The notes: a model not told the origin generated them from the letters alone. A stretch of 64,000 nucleotides of DNA from Tillus elongatus (GCA_964006375.1 OZ023265.1:15421252-15485251), one strand, 5' to 3'; shown: positions 1 through 13,054, counted from the first letter of the stretch. Numbers and translations are program-made.

Positions 1-178
1 ATTTCGATAAAAAATGCAAAAATGCACTAATACAAGGGTGTTAGAAAAAAATTATAGGTATCGCCAACGACTTATGTGCCATCCTGTGGTTGTCAAAGTA
101 ATTTTATAAGATGCTGCTTAAGACACTCTATAATTAAAATATACAATTTTTTCTCTTATCTTGTATAATAAAAGATTA
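1..178 (+). repeat. Rep1 repeat, internal block, cut by window edge
   Basis: Matches the middle block of the Rep1 family seen near 3130-3320, 8790-8960 and, inverted, 34080-34260: ATTTCGAT followed by AAAATGCAAAAATGC, then ACCAACGACTTATG, then TTTTATAAGATG and the phrase meaning 'acaccctataatta'. Non-coding. It is cut on the left by the window and on the right by a LINE 3' end. Confidence 0.8.
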
Positions 179-183
179 AGAGA

Positions 184-453
184 CTGGGTCTTAGAGAACA
201 TCTTTATAAGATTATGCAGAAGGCGGTAATACTTTCAACTGCCCACACCGTGTGAAGATTCCTGGAAAATGAGGATGTGTCTCATTGTCATTCAGGGCCC
301 GATAACTTGGAAAGGGCTTCATCTAAGCTCAGTCCCTTTGGTATCTGAGATACCTGGTATGAGTGAATGTTCCCCTTTGAGGGAGTGTGAGCGCCCTTCA
401 GGCTAAAGTTGGTAATAATAATAATAATAACAATAATAATAATAATAATAAAA
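184..453 (+). mobile_element. 3' end of RLE-type LINE (copy 1) with (TAA)n tail
   Basis: Reads L-G-L-R-E-H-L-Y-K-I-M-Q-K-A-V-I-L, one in-frame stop, then R-F-L-E-N, up to a stop at 346-348. This is the extreme C terminus of LINEs that carry a C-terminal restriction-like endonuclease; the second copy has the equivalent segment at 1525-1603. The 3' UTR follows and ends in a TAA/TAATAA microsatellite at about 413-453, the usual tail of such elements. 5'-truncated and dead. Confidence 0.7.
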
Positions 454-550
454 CCTTTCCGGAGGTAACCTCTATGCTGCTATCAACTCTTTGGCGATAC
501 CAGTATTATTGACATACTCTTTTTGAGTTTTCAAATGGTCTAACACCGAC

Positions 551-1603
551 TTGGATGAACTGGACAGACTCACGAGAAGGCTTCTTACGAAATTCCGGTA
601 CCTTCACACCAACTCATCTGTTAGAAGACTTTACACACCTCGGAAAGAAGGCGGCAGAGGATTAATCCACATAAAGAACCTCTGCTTTAAGCAGGAAAGA
701 AACATGCGACAACGTTTTATTGCATCGCATGATGAACTGATGAAGTTTGTGGTGTGCGTGGATAAAGATTATACTCCACTTAGGCTGGATCAGCGCAACT
801 ATGGGTTGGACGTCCCAGTTGACTAGGACAGTATAGTCCAGTGGAGTGACCAGGCTATGCATAGAAGATACCCCAAACACCTGCAAGAAAATAATGTGGA
901 TAAAATCTCTTCGTTTATGTGGTTGGTTGGGGGGCAACTCTACCCAGAGACGGAGGGTTTTGTGATGGCCATTCAGGATAGGCTTATAAAAACTAAGAAC
1001 TACAAAAAGCATTAGAAGTGGTGGATAAATGTCGAAAATTCGCAGCTGTTGGAGCGACCATTGAACACGTAATGGCAGCATGTCCTGCCCTCTCAGACCC
1101 AGTTTACTTAGGCAGACATAACCAGCTCTCCAATATCATCCATCAACAAATCGCTTTAAAACACAGCGTCCTGAACCCGTCAACAACACCAGCTTACTAC
1201 AAGTATTCTCCGGAGCAGAAGTCGGCGGACTTTCTCCTGTACTGGGACCAATCGATGATAACGGACCGCACTGTGGACTTCAATAGGCCAGCCATTGTCC
1301 TGATAAACAAACAGATGAGGCTTGCTGTGATCATAGATATTGCTGTACCGCTGTCCCATAACATTCAGATAACTGAAGCTGAAAAGATCAAAAAGTATGA
1401 AAACTTGGCATATGAAATAAAAAAACATATGGAAGCTCCAGAAGGTGACTATATGTCCTTTCGTAATGTCGACGGAAGGAATAGTCGACAAAAATTTCAT
1501 GGGAAATCTAAAGGAACTCGGATTACCAAATAACATCCTCAACGTGGGGCAGAGGGCGGTTCTGCTGCAGACATGTCACATAGTCCGAAAATTCCTCAGT
1601 TAA
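551..1603 (+). pseudogene. RLE-type LINE Pol relic: RT C terminus, zinc knuckle, restriction-like endonuclease
   Basis: Three frames carry one decayed protein. 551-1010 holds the post-RT segment LDRLTRRLLTK...RLYTPRKEGGRGL, typical of R2/CRE-like or Dada-like LINEs, with a stop at 824. 1018-1470 holds a zinc knuckle in which the second Cys is Phe (CRKF...H...C), then YYKYSP and the PD-(D/E)XK endonuclease region. The catalytic PD is PA (NRPAIVL), while IDIAVP and EKIKKYENL remain. A further frameshift puts the C terminus (LGLPNNIL...VRKFLS) in another frame, ending at 1603. Known role of the family: target-primed reverse transcription after nicking by this endonuclease. The RT catalytic core lies upstream and is missing (5' truncation near 545). 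Assignment to LINEs with a C-terminal RLE is firm; the exact clade is not. Confidence 0.85.
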
Positions 1604-1974
1604 GTGGCGACCTCAAACACGTCCGCTGTGTTGAAGCACCGGAAGTCGGACTGTAATAATAATATCGACATAATGGGATATAATGAATTTCATACCCATC
1701 CACCGAGCCGAACCCCAATGTCGCGCGCGGGGGGTCGGTCAAAAGGTTTCCAGTAGTAATACTGAGAAAGTGTAACGCTTATATCAAATAATCATAGTGT
1801 TCAAATCATTAAAGACAGGATTAGACTTGAAATAAACAATCTGGATGCCAATAATAAAGCGCGATTTCCGGTGCAATTATAAGTAATATAAGAAGATGTT
1901 ATCAATTATGTATTGACAATAATGATGGGACAATAATGGTGGGCCAATAACGGTGGACACATCTAATATGTTAT
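1604..1974. other. LINE 3' UTR and unassigned DNA
   Basis: The first ~60 bases look like the 3' UTR of the preceding LINE, ending in TAATAATAAT at about 1654. A short GC-rich patch (CGCGCGCGG) lies near 1722. The remainder is AT-rich with no recognised feature. Confidence 0.5.
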
Positions 1975-2271
1975 GTGGGTAGTGAACAGTTAGTTGTGAA
2001 CGATGAGGCCCCCGCCGACGTCCGTTACGAAGGACAGTTGGTCAACGTCAGTGAAGAATTGAGTGACACTGTTAAGAACGATGATTTTCCCGCTGAGGTT
2101 GGTGCTGAAGGACAGTTACCCAGCATCAGTGAGAAAGATAATGCGACCAATGATCCACAGGTTGGCGGTGACAGTGCGGGACGCTTAGTGACATTTTTCC
2201 CAACGATGATTCTTTCAACGGGGTGGAATAGTCACAAATCGTGGACACTTATAGACAATCTCTTCGGATGA
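1975..2271 (+). CDS. Acidic 26-residue-repeat ORF, unrecognised
   Basis: An open frame of 98 codons, less AT-rich than its surroundings. It contains an internal repeat of about 24-26 residues: NDEAPADVRYEGQLVNVSEE, then NDDFPAEVGAEGQLPSISEK, then a degenerate third unit starting NDPQVGGDS. The repeat is visible at DNA level too (AACGATGA...GAAGGACAGTT...GTCAGTGA). The composition is strongly acidic with no Cys. I do not recognise a family. It could be an exon, a transposon-derived fragment or a chance frame. No convincing splice sites or promoter were identified, and the first ATG is simply the upstream-most Met. Confidence 0.25.
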   Translation: MGSEQLVVNDEAPADVRYEGQLVNVSEELSDTVKNDDFPAEVGAEGQLPSISEKDNATNDPQVGGDSAGRLVTFFPTMILSTGWNSHKSWTLIDNLFG

Positions 2272-2831
2272 ACATTTGTATGACGCGATAGGGAAAGAGT
2301 GCGACGGTTACGAGAGTATATATATTCTCTGGGACTGTTGGACGTTTATAGGACTCTGTCAGGTTAGGATATATCTTTTATGAGTTATCATTTATTTATA
2401 TTTAGATTTCCAAAATATATTTTTGTTTTCTATTTTGTAAAAATATTTGGCCTTTTCTTACACACTGTAAACCATTTTGATTATTTCAACAACTTCTCAA
2501 ACATAAAAGCTGTTATTTTCAAAGCTTACTTTCATAACGTTAACTTTTTCCATATTTACAGTAACTAGTTTAACTAAGATGTTCGACGTTTAAGAACCCA
2601 AAAAGGGTATAAGTTAGGGATAATACAGGGTATATTTTTGAGATCAGGAAAGAAGGTGATTCCGAAAAATGCAATAATATACAAAGTATCCCGTTTAGAA
2701 AAATATATAATTTTTGTGTATCCCCTGAAACTTGCACCCTACTGTACTTTTGATAGCATTTACGCAAAATTCAGTCATAACCACACCACTTTTTTGTAAC
2801 TTTCTTTTATAGACAATAATAAAAAGTCTGG
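2272..2831. other. Unassigned AT-rich DNA
   Basis: No recognisable coding sequence. A short near-palindrome around TATATATA at about 2318 is the only local structure seen. Confidence 0.4.
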
Positions 2832-3779
2832 ACGCAGCAAGTGCGTTATAGAAGTGAATTTTCATAAAAATGTTTTTAGTAGCAAATATGTCTCTTCAAT
2901 GCAAGCAGGCATCAATTTGGTCACCGGTATAACCTATATAAACAATGTACCATATTTTATCAAAATAACATACTTGAGTGTGTACAAAAATTTTCCGAAA
3001 ATAAACTTAAAATGTTTCCGAGAAAACTCGTTTCCTAGCCGACGAACCTTAGGTTAATAGCAAATTGAGTTATTGAATTTGAAGCATTTAATGAAAAATT
3101 GCTACCAAAACGCACTTACTGCGTCTCGATTTTTTTTACAAACATGCATCATATCTCGATGAAAAATGCAAAAATGCAATAAGGAATGTTAAAAAAAAAT
3201 GTAGGTATGACACCAACGAGTTATAGGCCACCTGTGATTGTCAAAATAATTTTATAAGATGCAGCTCGAGACACCCTATAAGTAACGTATACAATTTTTT
3301 CTCGTATCTCGCATAATAACAATTATATTGAGCTTTTGCGTAGAAATGCGTCACCCTGTATATATGTAAACTGAAAGTAAACCGGCTATGGATTCTAGAT
3401 TCTAGGGGGCCTAGCTTGCGCTCATTTGAAGAAATCTTTTTAGAATTAAAAAACCGCGGTCTCCTCATTACCGAATTTTTTCTACGAAAATTAGCTAAAA
3501 CTACTGCCAAAGCATCAGAGAAAGTATCTTTTTAAAATGAGTTTTTTTGGAAATCTTTTATTAAAATGAAGGGCAATGATGGTTAAGGCTGAAACTTAAG
3601 GGTTTTCAGAACACTCTTTATATAATCCGTATTTATTTCAGGCTCTTTGCCTAAAAGTTCCCAATTTTCACGTTTCAAATCACGACTTTTTACGTTTTGA
3701 GGAAAACCCCTTTTTTTCTTTAATACCTCTAACTTTTTGTCTTTAAACTACATTATTACATACTTACATTTTGGTAAAT

Positions 3780-3865
<86 letters not shown>

Positions 3866-4003
3866 GAAATTGACCCTGGATATGGGTACTAGGGGAGCTA
3901 GTTCGCGCTCATTTCAAGAAATTTTTTCTGAATTTAAAAGTCGCGATCTCCTCATTAGTGATTTTTTTACAGAAAATTCACTATAACAGGCACTTGTGAA
4001 GCC
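2832..4003 (+). repeat. Rep1 composite repeat, near-complete copy (a)
   Basis: Modules in order: foldback block alpha (2832-3124), with inverted ends ACGCAGCAAGTGCGTTAT / AACGCACTTACTGCGT; a long internal block beta with a short TATATATG seed near 3360; a (TA)n array at 3785-3862; then block gamma (GAAATTGACCCTGG..., GCTCATTTCAAGAAA) ending GAAAATTCACTATAACAGG, a degenerate copy of the alpha terminus. No coding capacity. The outer ends are thus inverted relative to each other, as expected of a non-autonomous TIR element. Confidence 0.8.
3785..3862. repeat. (TA)n microsatellite inside Rep1-a
   Basis: Uninterrupted TA dinucleotides between Rep1 blocks beta and gamma. Confidence 0.98.
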
Positions 4004-4561
4004 ACGTGAAAAGTCCACGACTGTATTAAATATGGAACGGTTTCACTAAGTTAGGGCAAGAAGAAACAACCATATATGCTATTCAAATTGAATTAAGTCT
4101 TATAACTTACATATCCCCGTTATCAGATTATTTTTGATACAAAAACTCGCTAAAAAATTCATTGGAATAACAAGAATCTGATTAGATAACGGTAAAGTGA
4201 AATGAGATTGAAAAAAAATGAAAAAAAGTAAAGTCACTAACTAGGATTAGCACTTCTAATGTCGGAGTCGACTATCTGATGTACACGGCTCACCCAACTG
4301 GGCTACGCCGCACATATATGTACAAGCAGCTAGCAGGTATATCTCGTAATACATGTTAAGCGTCTAACGTTACTATTTACATAAAACAATTTCGATTTAC
4401 AATGGATTTTTGCTCATAGTTTAACGAAATAAACTTAGACACATATCTAGGAGCTTGTTAGTCATTCCTTGTCGTATTTTCACTCATATTCGTAGGTACT
4501 CCACAATTCTTAATTTTGACGTTTTAAATTTCTTCAATCAGATTTAATTATTTAAAAATTA
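4004..4561. other. Unassigned AT-rich DNA
   Basis: Contains the tRNA-like stretch listed separately at 4250-4315. Otherwise nothing is recognised. Confidence 0.4.
4250..4315 (-). other. tRNA-like / SINE-head-like segment
   Basis: On the minus strand the sequence GCGGCGTAGCCCAGTTGGG contains a good pol III A box (TRGCNNAGTTGG type). I cannot find a convincing B box or a foldable T arm. It may be a decayed SINE head or a tRNA pseudogene. Confidence 0.35.
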
Positions 4562-4931
4562 ATTCATTTAACATAGAGATCCAAATTTTGGTACATAGAA
4601 TACACTTTATGGCAGAAATCAGCGTACCAAATTTAGTTGCCCTTACTTTGTTATTTTCAAAAATATAATTTTTTTACATTTTTCAGGAAAACCTAGGCCG
4701 ACTTTTCTGGCTAACGAACTTATCCAAGTCACTTACAAAAGGAAGGTACGTACCAAATTTGATCAAAATCGGCCCATTATTTTTGGGCTTGGTTGGTAAT
4801 TTATAATGAATTAATGACTAACCTTGTGCCATTTGAGAGTGCTGTTTCTGTTGCCAGCTCTGTAACCATCTTCCTCACTATGAAAACAGTTAATGAAAAT
4901 TCGCTACCAAAAGGCATTTGCTGCATTACGA
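4562..4931 (+). repeat. Rep1 repeat, partial copy (b)
   Basis: The second half of block beta (AGAGATCCAAATTTTGGTAC ... ATCGGCCCATTA at about 4785) is followed, after a short unrelated stretch, by an alpha right end (GAAAATTCGCTACCAAAAGG ... TTTGCTGC) at 4895-4931. Confidence 0.75.
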
Positions 4932-6060
<1,129 letters not shown>

Positions 6061-6224
6061 ATTTTTCACCTTTTAATTGCTATCAGTATGTATAAACTCA
6101 ATTTTCTTATTCTCTAGTTAAAAATTAAAATCTTACCAGAAAAAAAAAGAACTGACAAGACACAATCATGAGGATAAAATAAAAAGCCATGGTAACAAAC
6201 TTTGAGTTACAGCCATTTGAAGAA

Positions 6225-7045
6225 AAATACATTGGCGTTTCTCGAAACACAAAGTCGCGTTTTAAAACGTCAAAATTGGCAACATTTGGAGAAAGAACCT
6301 GAAACTAATACGAGCTAGGGAAAGAAAATGTCTCAAGAAGAATGTTTTCCAAAGCCTGAACTCTCAGCTTCAGCCGTCATTGTCCTTCATTTTTCTAAAA
6401 TATTTCCAGAAAATTCATTTCAAATGGGCCCTTTCTCTAATGCTTTGGCAGTAGTCTTATCTACAGAACTTATCGTTCAATGGTATATAGTTTTCGTCGA
6501 ATTTTCGTAAAAACTCAATAAAGCTCAATATATCCCTTATTGTACAAGATGCGAAAAGAATTATATACATTAATTATAGGGTGTCTTGAGCTACATCATA
6601 ACAAATATTTCTACAATTACAGGGTGGCCCATAAGTCGCTGGTGATATAAATTTTCTTTTTTTAATCGAACGCGCCTTATGTTATTGCATGTTTGCATTT
6701 ACCATCGAAATATAATGCATGTTGAAAAGAAATTCGGGACGTAGCAAATGCGCTATGGTAGCGAATTTTCAAAGATGCTTGAAATTTGAATAGCTCAATT
6801 TCCTATTCAACTATAAGGTTGACCAAGAAACCAGTTTTTTCGGGGACACTTTAAGTTTACTTTCCGAAATATTTGTACATTTTTAAACAATAAAGTTATT
6901 TTGATGAAACATGCCACGTTATTTACACCATATAGGTTATACTGGTAACCAAATTTGATGCCTGCCTTCTTTAAAAAAATACACATATTTGCTATTAAAA
7001 ATATTTTTATGAAAATTCACTACGATGACGCACTTGCTGCGCCCC
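6225..7045 (-). repeat. Rep1 repeat, inverted copy (c)
   Basis: Block beta runs in reverse (ACGTCAAAATTGGCAAC..., GTCTCAAGAAGAATG, GGGTGTCTTGAGCTACATC), then alpha at 6739-7042 with ends ACGTAGCAAATGCGCTATGG and CACTTGCTGCGC. There is no gamma and no (TA)n in this copy. Confidence 0.85.
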
Positions 7046-7285
7046 GAACTTTTTTGAACTTACTTAGGATATAGGAGAGAAAGTCGAAAGAAACTTTGTT
7101 GGATTACCATTTGAACCTCGAATCAAGAGGGGTCTAGATAGCATTTAAAAAAGCCAACGTTCAACTAACATTTTCCACAAAAAATATTTTAAAAGACTTG
7201 CTAGGTGACCCAAAAGACAGGATAGTACGGCCGAAAGGTCGCGAATTTATGAAATAGGTTGTTAAGATTGTGATTTATATACTTA

Positions 7286-7735
7286 TTTTGTCCCTATATT
7301 AGGGTAGAAATGGACCAGGGCTAACAATTTATTAAATTGTTAGTTGGTTGTATACAGTCTCTATTTTTAACACTTTGTGTTATTTGGAGCTGGCGTCACA
7401 ACATACTACTTGGTTCCGCAACTAGGTGGCGGCACGCTCACCACTCACTTAGTGTTGAAAGGCTGGATACTACGCGGTATTACTTTATAGGTGTATTTTC
7501 GCTGCAGTTAGTATGCCGTACTGACGAGTCCTAATGAAAGCGAAACCAATCTACGGTTCTAATTGTTGTGAGAATGCATCTAGCCTTACATACTTTGTCC
7601 CTGTATTAGGGCCAGGACTGACAATTTATTAAATTCTTAGTTGGTTGTATACAGTCACTATTTTTTTAACACTTTGTGTTATTTGGAGCTGACGTGACAA
7701 CATACTCACCACTCACTTACCACTCTAAGCCTTCT
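7286..7735 (+). repeat. FamC tandem repeat, 1.5 units of ~310 bp
   Basis: The unit starts at CCTATATTAGGGTAGAAATG (7292) and restarts at CCTGTATTAGGGCCAGG (7602). Shared phrases are AATTTATTAAATTGTTAGTT, CACTTTGTGTTATTTGGAGC and CACCACTCACTTA. The second unit stops after about 135 bases. The same family occurs at 18684, 31440 and 62740-63340. Non-coding. Confidence 0.85.
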
Positions 7736-8150
7736 ATAAGGCTCTGCAATCACAGATAGATAACCGATAATGGTCTTAAGTTACTTATTTGTAATATGTA
7801 AGTTCTTTAGAGGCAGACTTTGCAACTATTTTAACAAATGAACAGTGTAGCATAACTCTAAAACATTCTAATATACATTTTACGCAATATTTATCATTAG
7901 TAGACCACAATACTAATTGTCACGCTTAAAATCTCCAGTTTGACATTTACAGGAGAAAAATTATAACATTTCCAAAGTAATTTTTCTGGCACTTCTTAAA
8001 CTTTTTGCTCCATGAAAAGATAAACGTTGTCTATAGTATTTAATAGATTTTGTTTAATATATACAATATTTTAGTATTACGTCTTCCCTAACTTTTAGTG
8101 GCATTAAAATTTTGCTTTATGAAGCGCTCCTAACATTTTTTCTATAGACT
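7736..8150. other. Unassigned AT-rich DNA
   Basis: Nothing recognised. Confidence 0.4.
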
Positions 8151-8391
8151 TAGAGATCTAAATTTTGTAGCAAAATTTTGTTTTTACAATATAAACCAGC
8201 CTGTGAAATTTAATTGCCATAGATTTGTTATTTCCAGAGAAATGATTTTCTTTCAAACGAAAACTTAAAATTCTCCCGGAAAAACTGGTCCGATCTTCTT
8301 GGTTAACAAACTTATCCAAGCCATCTGCAAAAATTATTTTCTCACTAACTTTTGTCAAAATCGGCCGATTACTTTTTGATTTATCGTTGTG

Positions 8392-8485
<94 letters not shown>

Positions 8486-9475
8486 TATTTAATTTTCATA
8501 AAAATGTTTTTAATAGCAAATATGTGTTTTTTTTTTTAGAAAGCAGGTATCAAATTTGGTTACCAGTATAACATATATAGTAAAAACTATGTGCCATGTT
8601 TCATCAAAATAACGTTATTGTTTGAAATCGTACAAAAACTTCTGAAAGTAAACTTAAAGTATAACCGAAAAAATCCGTTTCTTGGTCAACCTTATAGGTT
8701 AATAGCAAATTGAGCTTTTCAAATATGAAGGATTTAATCAAAATTCGCTACTATAACGCACTTGCTGCGTCCATAATTTCTTTACTTACAAAAATATGCA
8801 TTATATTTCGATGGAAAATGCAAAAATGCAATAACATAAGGCGTGTTCGACTAAAAGAAATTATTTGCATCACCAACGACTCATGGGCCAGCCTGTGAAG
8901 ATGTAGCTAAAGACACCTTATAATTAATTTATACAATTTTTTTCATATCTTGTAGAATAACGGATATATTGACCGTTATTGATTTTTTACGAAAATTCGA
9001 CAAAAGTTATATACTACCATTAAACGACAAACTATAGCTAAGACTACTGCCAAGCATCAGAGAAAGGGTCTATTTGAAATGAATATTCTGGAAACATTTT
9101 AGTAAAATGAAGGACAATGAAGGTTGAAACTAAGACTTCAGGGTTTGTAACACATTCTTCTTGAGACATTTTCTTTCCATAGCCCGTATTAGATTCAAGT
9201 TCTTTGCCTAAATGTTGCCAATTTTGACGTTTTAAATCGCGACAATTTATTTTTCTTCAAATGCATATAACTTTTTTTTCTTTCAAGCTACGGAGCTAAC
9301 TTTTGGTACGTTGTTTGCCTATAATGATGTTAACTCGTGCACAAAATTTGGTTGTCTGCACTTAGTTATTATCGGAGATATTTTTTTTTCAAACGAAAAC
9401 ACAACATTTTTCAGAAAAACCTGCGCCGATTTTCCTGGGTAACGAACTTATCCAAGCCACTTGCAAAAGAAAGGT
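8151..9475 (+). repeat. Rep1 repeat, rearranged copy (d): beta-(TA)n-alpha-beta
   Basis: The distal half of beta (8151-8393) runs into (TA)n at 8394-8483. Immediately after, alpha starts inside its own terminal repeat (TATGGTATTTAATTTTCATA) and ends at 8770 with TAACGCACTTGCTGCGT. A full beta follows to about 9475 without a (TA)n. Gamma is absent. Confidence 0.85.
8394..8483. repeat. (TA)n microsatellite inside Rep1-d
   Basis: About 45 TA units, joined directly to a truncated alpha terminus. Confidence 0.98.
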
Positions 9476-10180
9476 AGGGACCCTAAAGTTACTAAATCAA
9501 TTGACAATTGACAGTTCAGTCCATTGGCGCTCAATTACTTTTGACGGTTATTTTGTATGTATATTGTGCATTTTCCAAGTTCGACCAGTGTTTATCTTCT
9601 TCAAATAATTTTCTATCTGTTGGACAATAAAAATAAACAGTTTTTTATCAAAACTTAGCATTTTCATTCCGTTTTTACGTAAGTTAAAAGTGTAGGTATG
9701 TTAAGGTTATGTTGTTGACGATATTCAACATCGCATGGAACGAAGCCCTACCAAATCTCTTCGTCGGTAATCTGCCCAAACAGATACATATTTGTTCAAT
9801 GTTACACAATACACTTTCCTAAAACCGTAAATTAAAAGTTTAAATAATCGGACCTCAATTTGTTTACGTACATTACAAAATTTTGATATCTATACAAAAT
9901 AAAAGTAATATTTTATTGTTTTGAATTTATTTTTTTAACAATCAATAACAGTAAACCATACATGAACAGACTTGCTGTTAAAAATACTAAATAATAAATA
10001 TATTTAAGACATTTACTGTTTCACCTTATTATGATTTTTATATTTTTTATAAAACCCCAAAGGAAATATGAGACAACACTAGCATCTTATAGGGATTTCA
10101 TTAATTCAGGTTGTACAACCGTGTATGCCGGGTTGTTTAACTTAAGCGGTCACGTGGGGTTCGGGAATTATTGAAGGCTC
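9476..10180. other. Unassigned DNA
   Basis: No feature recognised. The last ~60 bases (GCGGTCACGTGGGGTTCGGG at about 10146) are less AT-rich and may be a transposon end abutting the TA array. Confidence 0.35.
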
Positions 10181-10269
<89 letters not shown>

Positions 10270-10274
10270 ATATG

Positions 10275-10350
<76 letters not shown>
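10181..10350. repeat. Compound (TA)n/(TGTA)n microsatellite
   Basis: The longest TA array in the window, with TGTATGTATATATGTATG interruptions near 10260-10280. Confidence 0.98.
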
Positions 10351-10353
<3 letters not shown>

Positions 10354-10645
10354 ATATAAAAATTGAAATGTGTTCTAGGGGGCCTAATTAGCACTCAGTT
10401 GAAATTTTTTTTTCAAAATTCGTTTAGTAAATTTTTTTTAATATATTGTTTCACTTCCGTGAACGCCTATTTTAATTTATACATATACAAAACCAGATCA
10501 AAGTTCTAAAATAAAAAACTATAGGAATTTATCAATTCAGATTTTGTCAATATTTTATTTTAGAAAATTTGCGTTTAAAATTTTTTGTTTTTTAATTAAT
10601 TTTTAATAGTTTGCAACCATAAGGCACTTGCCGCATCAGAACTTT
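10351..10645 (+). repeat. Rep1 gamma block and degenerate alpha end
   Basis: AAACATATAAAAATTGAAAT then TTCTAGGGGGCCTAATTAGC is the gamma block, which follows (TA)n as in other copies. A degenerate alpha end, AACCATAAGGCACTTGCCGC, lies at about 10615-10634. Confidence 0.6.
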
Positions 10646-11354
10646 CCTATTTTCTAAAAAATCAGGTTTCAATACTACGCTGTAGAATCCGCATATGTAA
10701 TTAAATATTAACTGTTAATTACACTGTTTAAATATTATAAAATTCTGCATATATTGTACACCGTATAACTACAGCCAAGTTCCTCGTTTTCAACCCTCAT
10801 ATAAGAGTGACTGCACCCTTTCATTAATCTACCATCTTTCTCTCACTCACGCATGGCATTATTTATCTCTTTATCTTCCTCTTGCGAGTGCATTTCGTAG
10901 ACACGCTCGGCCGTGTTTGCACGAAACGTGTGCAATTCATTATTCATGCTTTGATAATTATCAGTGAAAGAACGTGCGGCGAAATTACCCCGTAGTAACT
11001 CGGTGAGGCGCGTTCGCGTTAGTAAACATTGAAACAGCGTTCACGATTCACAAATGCATCCAATGATTCAGCTGCAGTTAGCAAACACACCCTTTATGTA
11101 TGTGCGTTTCGCTCTCTAAGATAAATAATGACCATGTGCTATGCCCCTACACCACGCTAATATGTTTTCCGATAATCGCCAGGATTCATATGCAAATTTA
11201 CTTTGTTGTCCTTGTATAGACACGAAGCTGTCAGCGACTCATAGTCACTAATGGATACATTGACCTACGTACAAGCAGACCTGCTTGTTTTAACCCATTA
11301 ACGCCCAATTTATTTATTTCTTTTTTAATTCTTTAAAATTTTAATATATTGTTG
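10646..11354. other. Unassigned, less AT-rich single-copy-looking DNA
   Basis: 10790-11280 has mixed composition (for example GGTGAGGCGCGTTCGCGTTAG near 11002) and shows no similarity to the repeats elsewhere in the window. No long open frame. It could hold regulatory or unique sequence; nothing more can be said. Confidence 0.3.
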
Positions 11355-13041
11355 TTATTGTAAGGTGGTAGTGGACTTTTCCTTTACGTGGTAATAAAGG
11401 ATTTTTTTCACGCCCGAGGAGGTACTACCCCTTACATCAAGGGGCCGGTGAAGTACCAACGGAAGTTTCCGGTTCTTGTGTATGAACTGGTTTCCCCTAT
11501 AAACAAAAATGATGATGGCTCCTCCTTGTACAAAAGATTTTGGAGATAAAATACCCCTCCATTCGGATCTCCGGGAGAGGGGTGTCCAGGGGGCGCCGGC
11601 ATCAATATTGAACATATCCTTCTCGAATATATGTGGCCTAAATTATAACCTGAACTCCGTCCACCATTTCCTCCAGGCTAATAGACCCTAACTCCTCTTC
11701 TTCACCGAAACCCAAATCAGTGCCAAAACATCTTAATTTCCCGGGGTATGAGCTCCTTACTTCGATTGCATGGAGGTGTGTGCGCATACGTCCATAGCAA
11801 TCTACCCTGCACCAGACGCCCGAATTTAGAAGTTGGAAAAAAGGACATACTTTGTATGAAACTCTCTCTCAATGCTGCAACTAAATTCATCTGTGGCATT
11901 TACCAGTCACCTTGTGACACCAATTTTATCCAGCTCTTCGACTAATTTCTGAAAAATGCGACCATTTGATGTCTGAATATCCTTCCTTCGAGGTCACTAT
12001 TCTTGGTGACTTCTATGTCCATAATAAGGAATGGCTAGGATCAACAAAACCGATCCACAAGGGAGATCAGCGGAGGTCTTCCCAGTCAGCAATTATTTAG
12101 CCAATATGGTTCAGCAACCTACTTACTTTCCTCGCATCCGAACACATAGCTGAAATCTCTTGGATCTCCTTCTTACTACAAAACCTAAATGCTATAAGAT
12201 ATCAGTCACCGCCCCATTTGGTCGCTCAAACCACGGCATGGTCACTGCTTCCTGCGCAATGCAACCCGAGGTCACACATTCATCACACCCACGTATCCTT
12301 TGGCACTACATCTCCGCGAACTTAGACGAAATGAGGGATTACTTTTCCTCATTTCCATGGGCGTCTTTCTGCTTCTCTCATCCTGACACCCCTGATATCT
12401 CACAAAGCGTCACCGAAATCATCCAATGGGGTTATTTATTCCACGTACACAGAAAACCTCTTCAGCCACTCAAAAGCCTTGGTTCTCTAAATCCTGTAAC
12501 AATGCCAGACTTCAAAACGTCAAAGTTCCCAAAACGCTTCTACACAATCCCAGTCAACAAAACCATCAAACATATAGCGACGCAAGACACCGCTATGTCC
12601 GCATTCTTTCTGAGGCAAAAAACTCGTTTAATGATCACATAAAAAAAAGTCCTCTCGAGCTCCAACAGCAGCAAACCCTTTTGGACCCTTTCTAAATCTA
12701 TTGGAAATAATTCTTGCAAGAGCACATTTCCACCAGTTGTTTCAGGGGATGAAATTGTTTCTACCGCCCTGGGCAAAGCTGAACTTTTTTCTCGTTGTTC
12801 GCCGACAATTCTACTCTCAATTCTACCTTCAACCACCAATAGTCCTCAATATCTCGCACAACATGACGCATATCATTTTCAAAACTAAAAAGGTACGAAA
12901 AATGCTCTCTTCTCTTAATACCAGGAAAGCCTCTGGCCTTGACGAAATCCAAGCAATTGTTCTCAAAAAATGTGCACCAGAACTTGCTCCTGTCCTGACT
13001 CGTCTGTTTCAGACATCTTACAATAGAGGCATATTCCCTAT
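11355..13041 (+). pseudogene. LINE-A copy 1: AP endonuclease half of a jockey/CR1-type LINE
   Basis: A GC-richer leader (11380-11600) precedes an apurinic-like endonuclease domain in shifted frames: SNICGLNYNLNSVHHFL at about 11615, FFTETQIS (11695), GGVCAYVHSNLPC (11767), LGDFYVHNKEWL (about 12005) and FGRSNHGMVT (about 12217). The usual GDFN and SDH catalytic motifs read GDFY and SNH, so the nuclease is probably dead. The linker KPWFSKSCNNARLQ (12473) and the first RT segment (RKASGLDEI...CAPELAPVLTRLFQTSY) follow. The copy then stops abruptly at 13041, before the RT catalytic core, where other copies continue PSNWKTARVQPVPKK. It is 3'-truncated, unusual for a LINE insertion, so a later deletion or recombination is likely. 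It complements copies 2-4, which lack the endonuclease. Confidence 0.85.
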
Positions 13042-13054
13042 GTAAACACTGAAA

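Noticed and set aside
662..1081. 139-codon minus-strand frame
   Set aside because: Antisense shadow of the RLE-type LINE relic on the plus strand; no domain.
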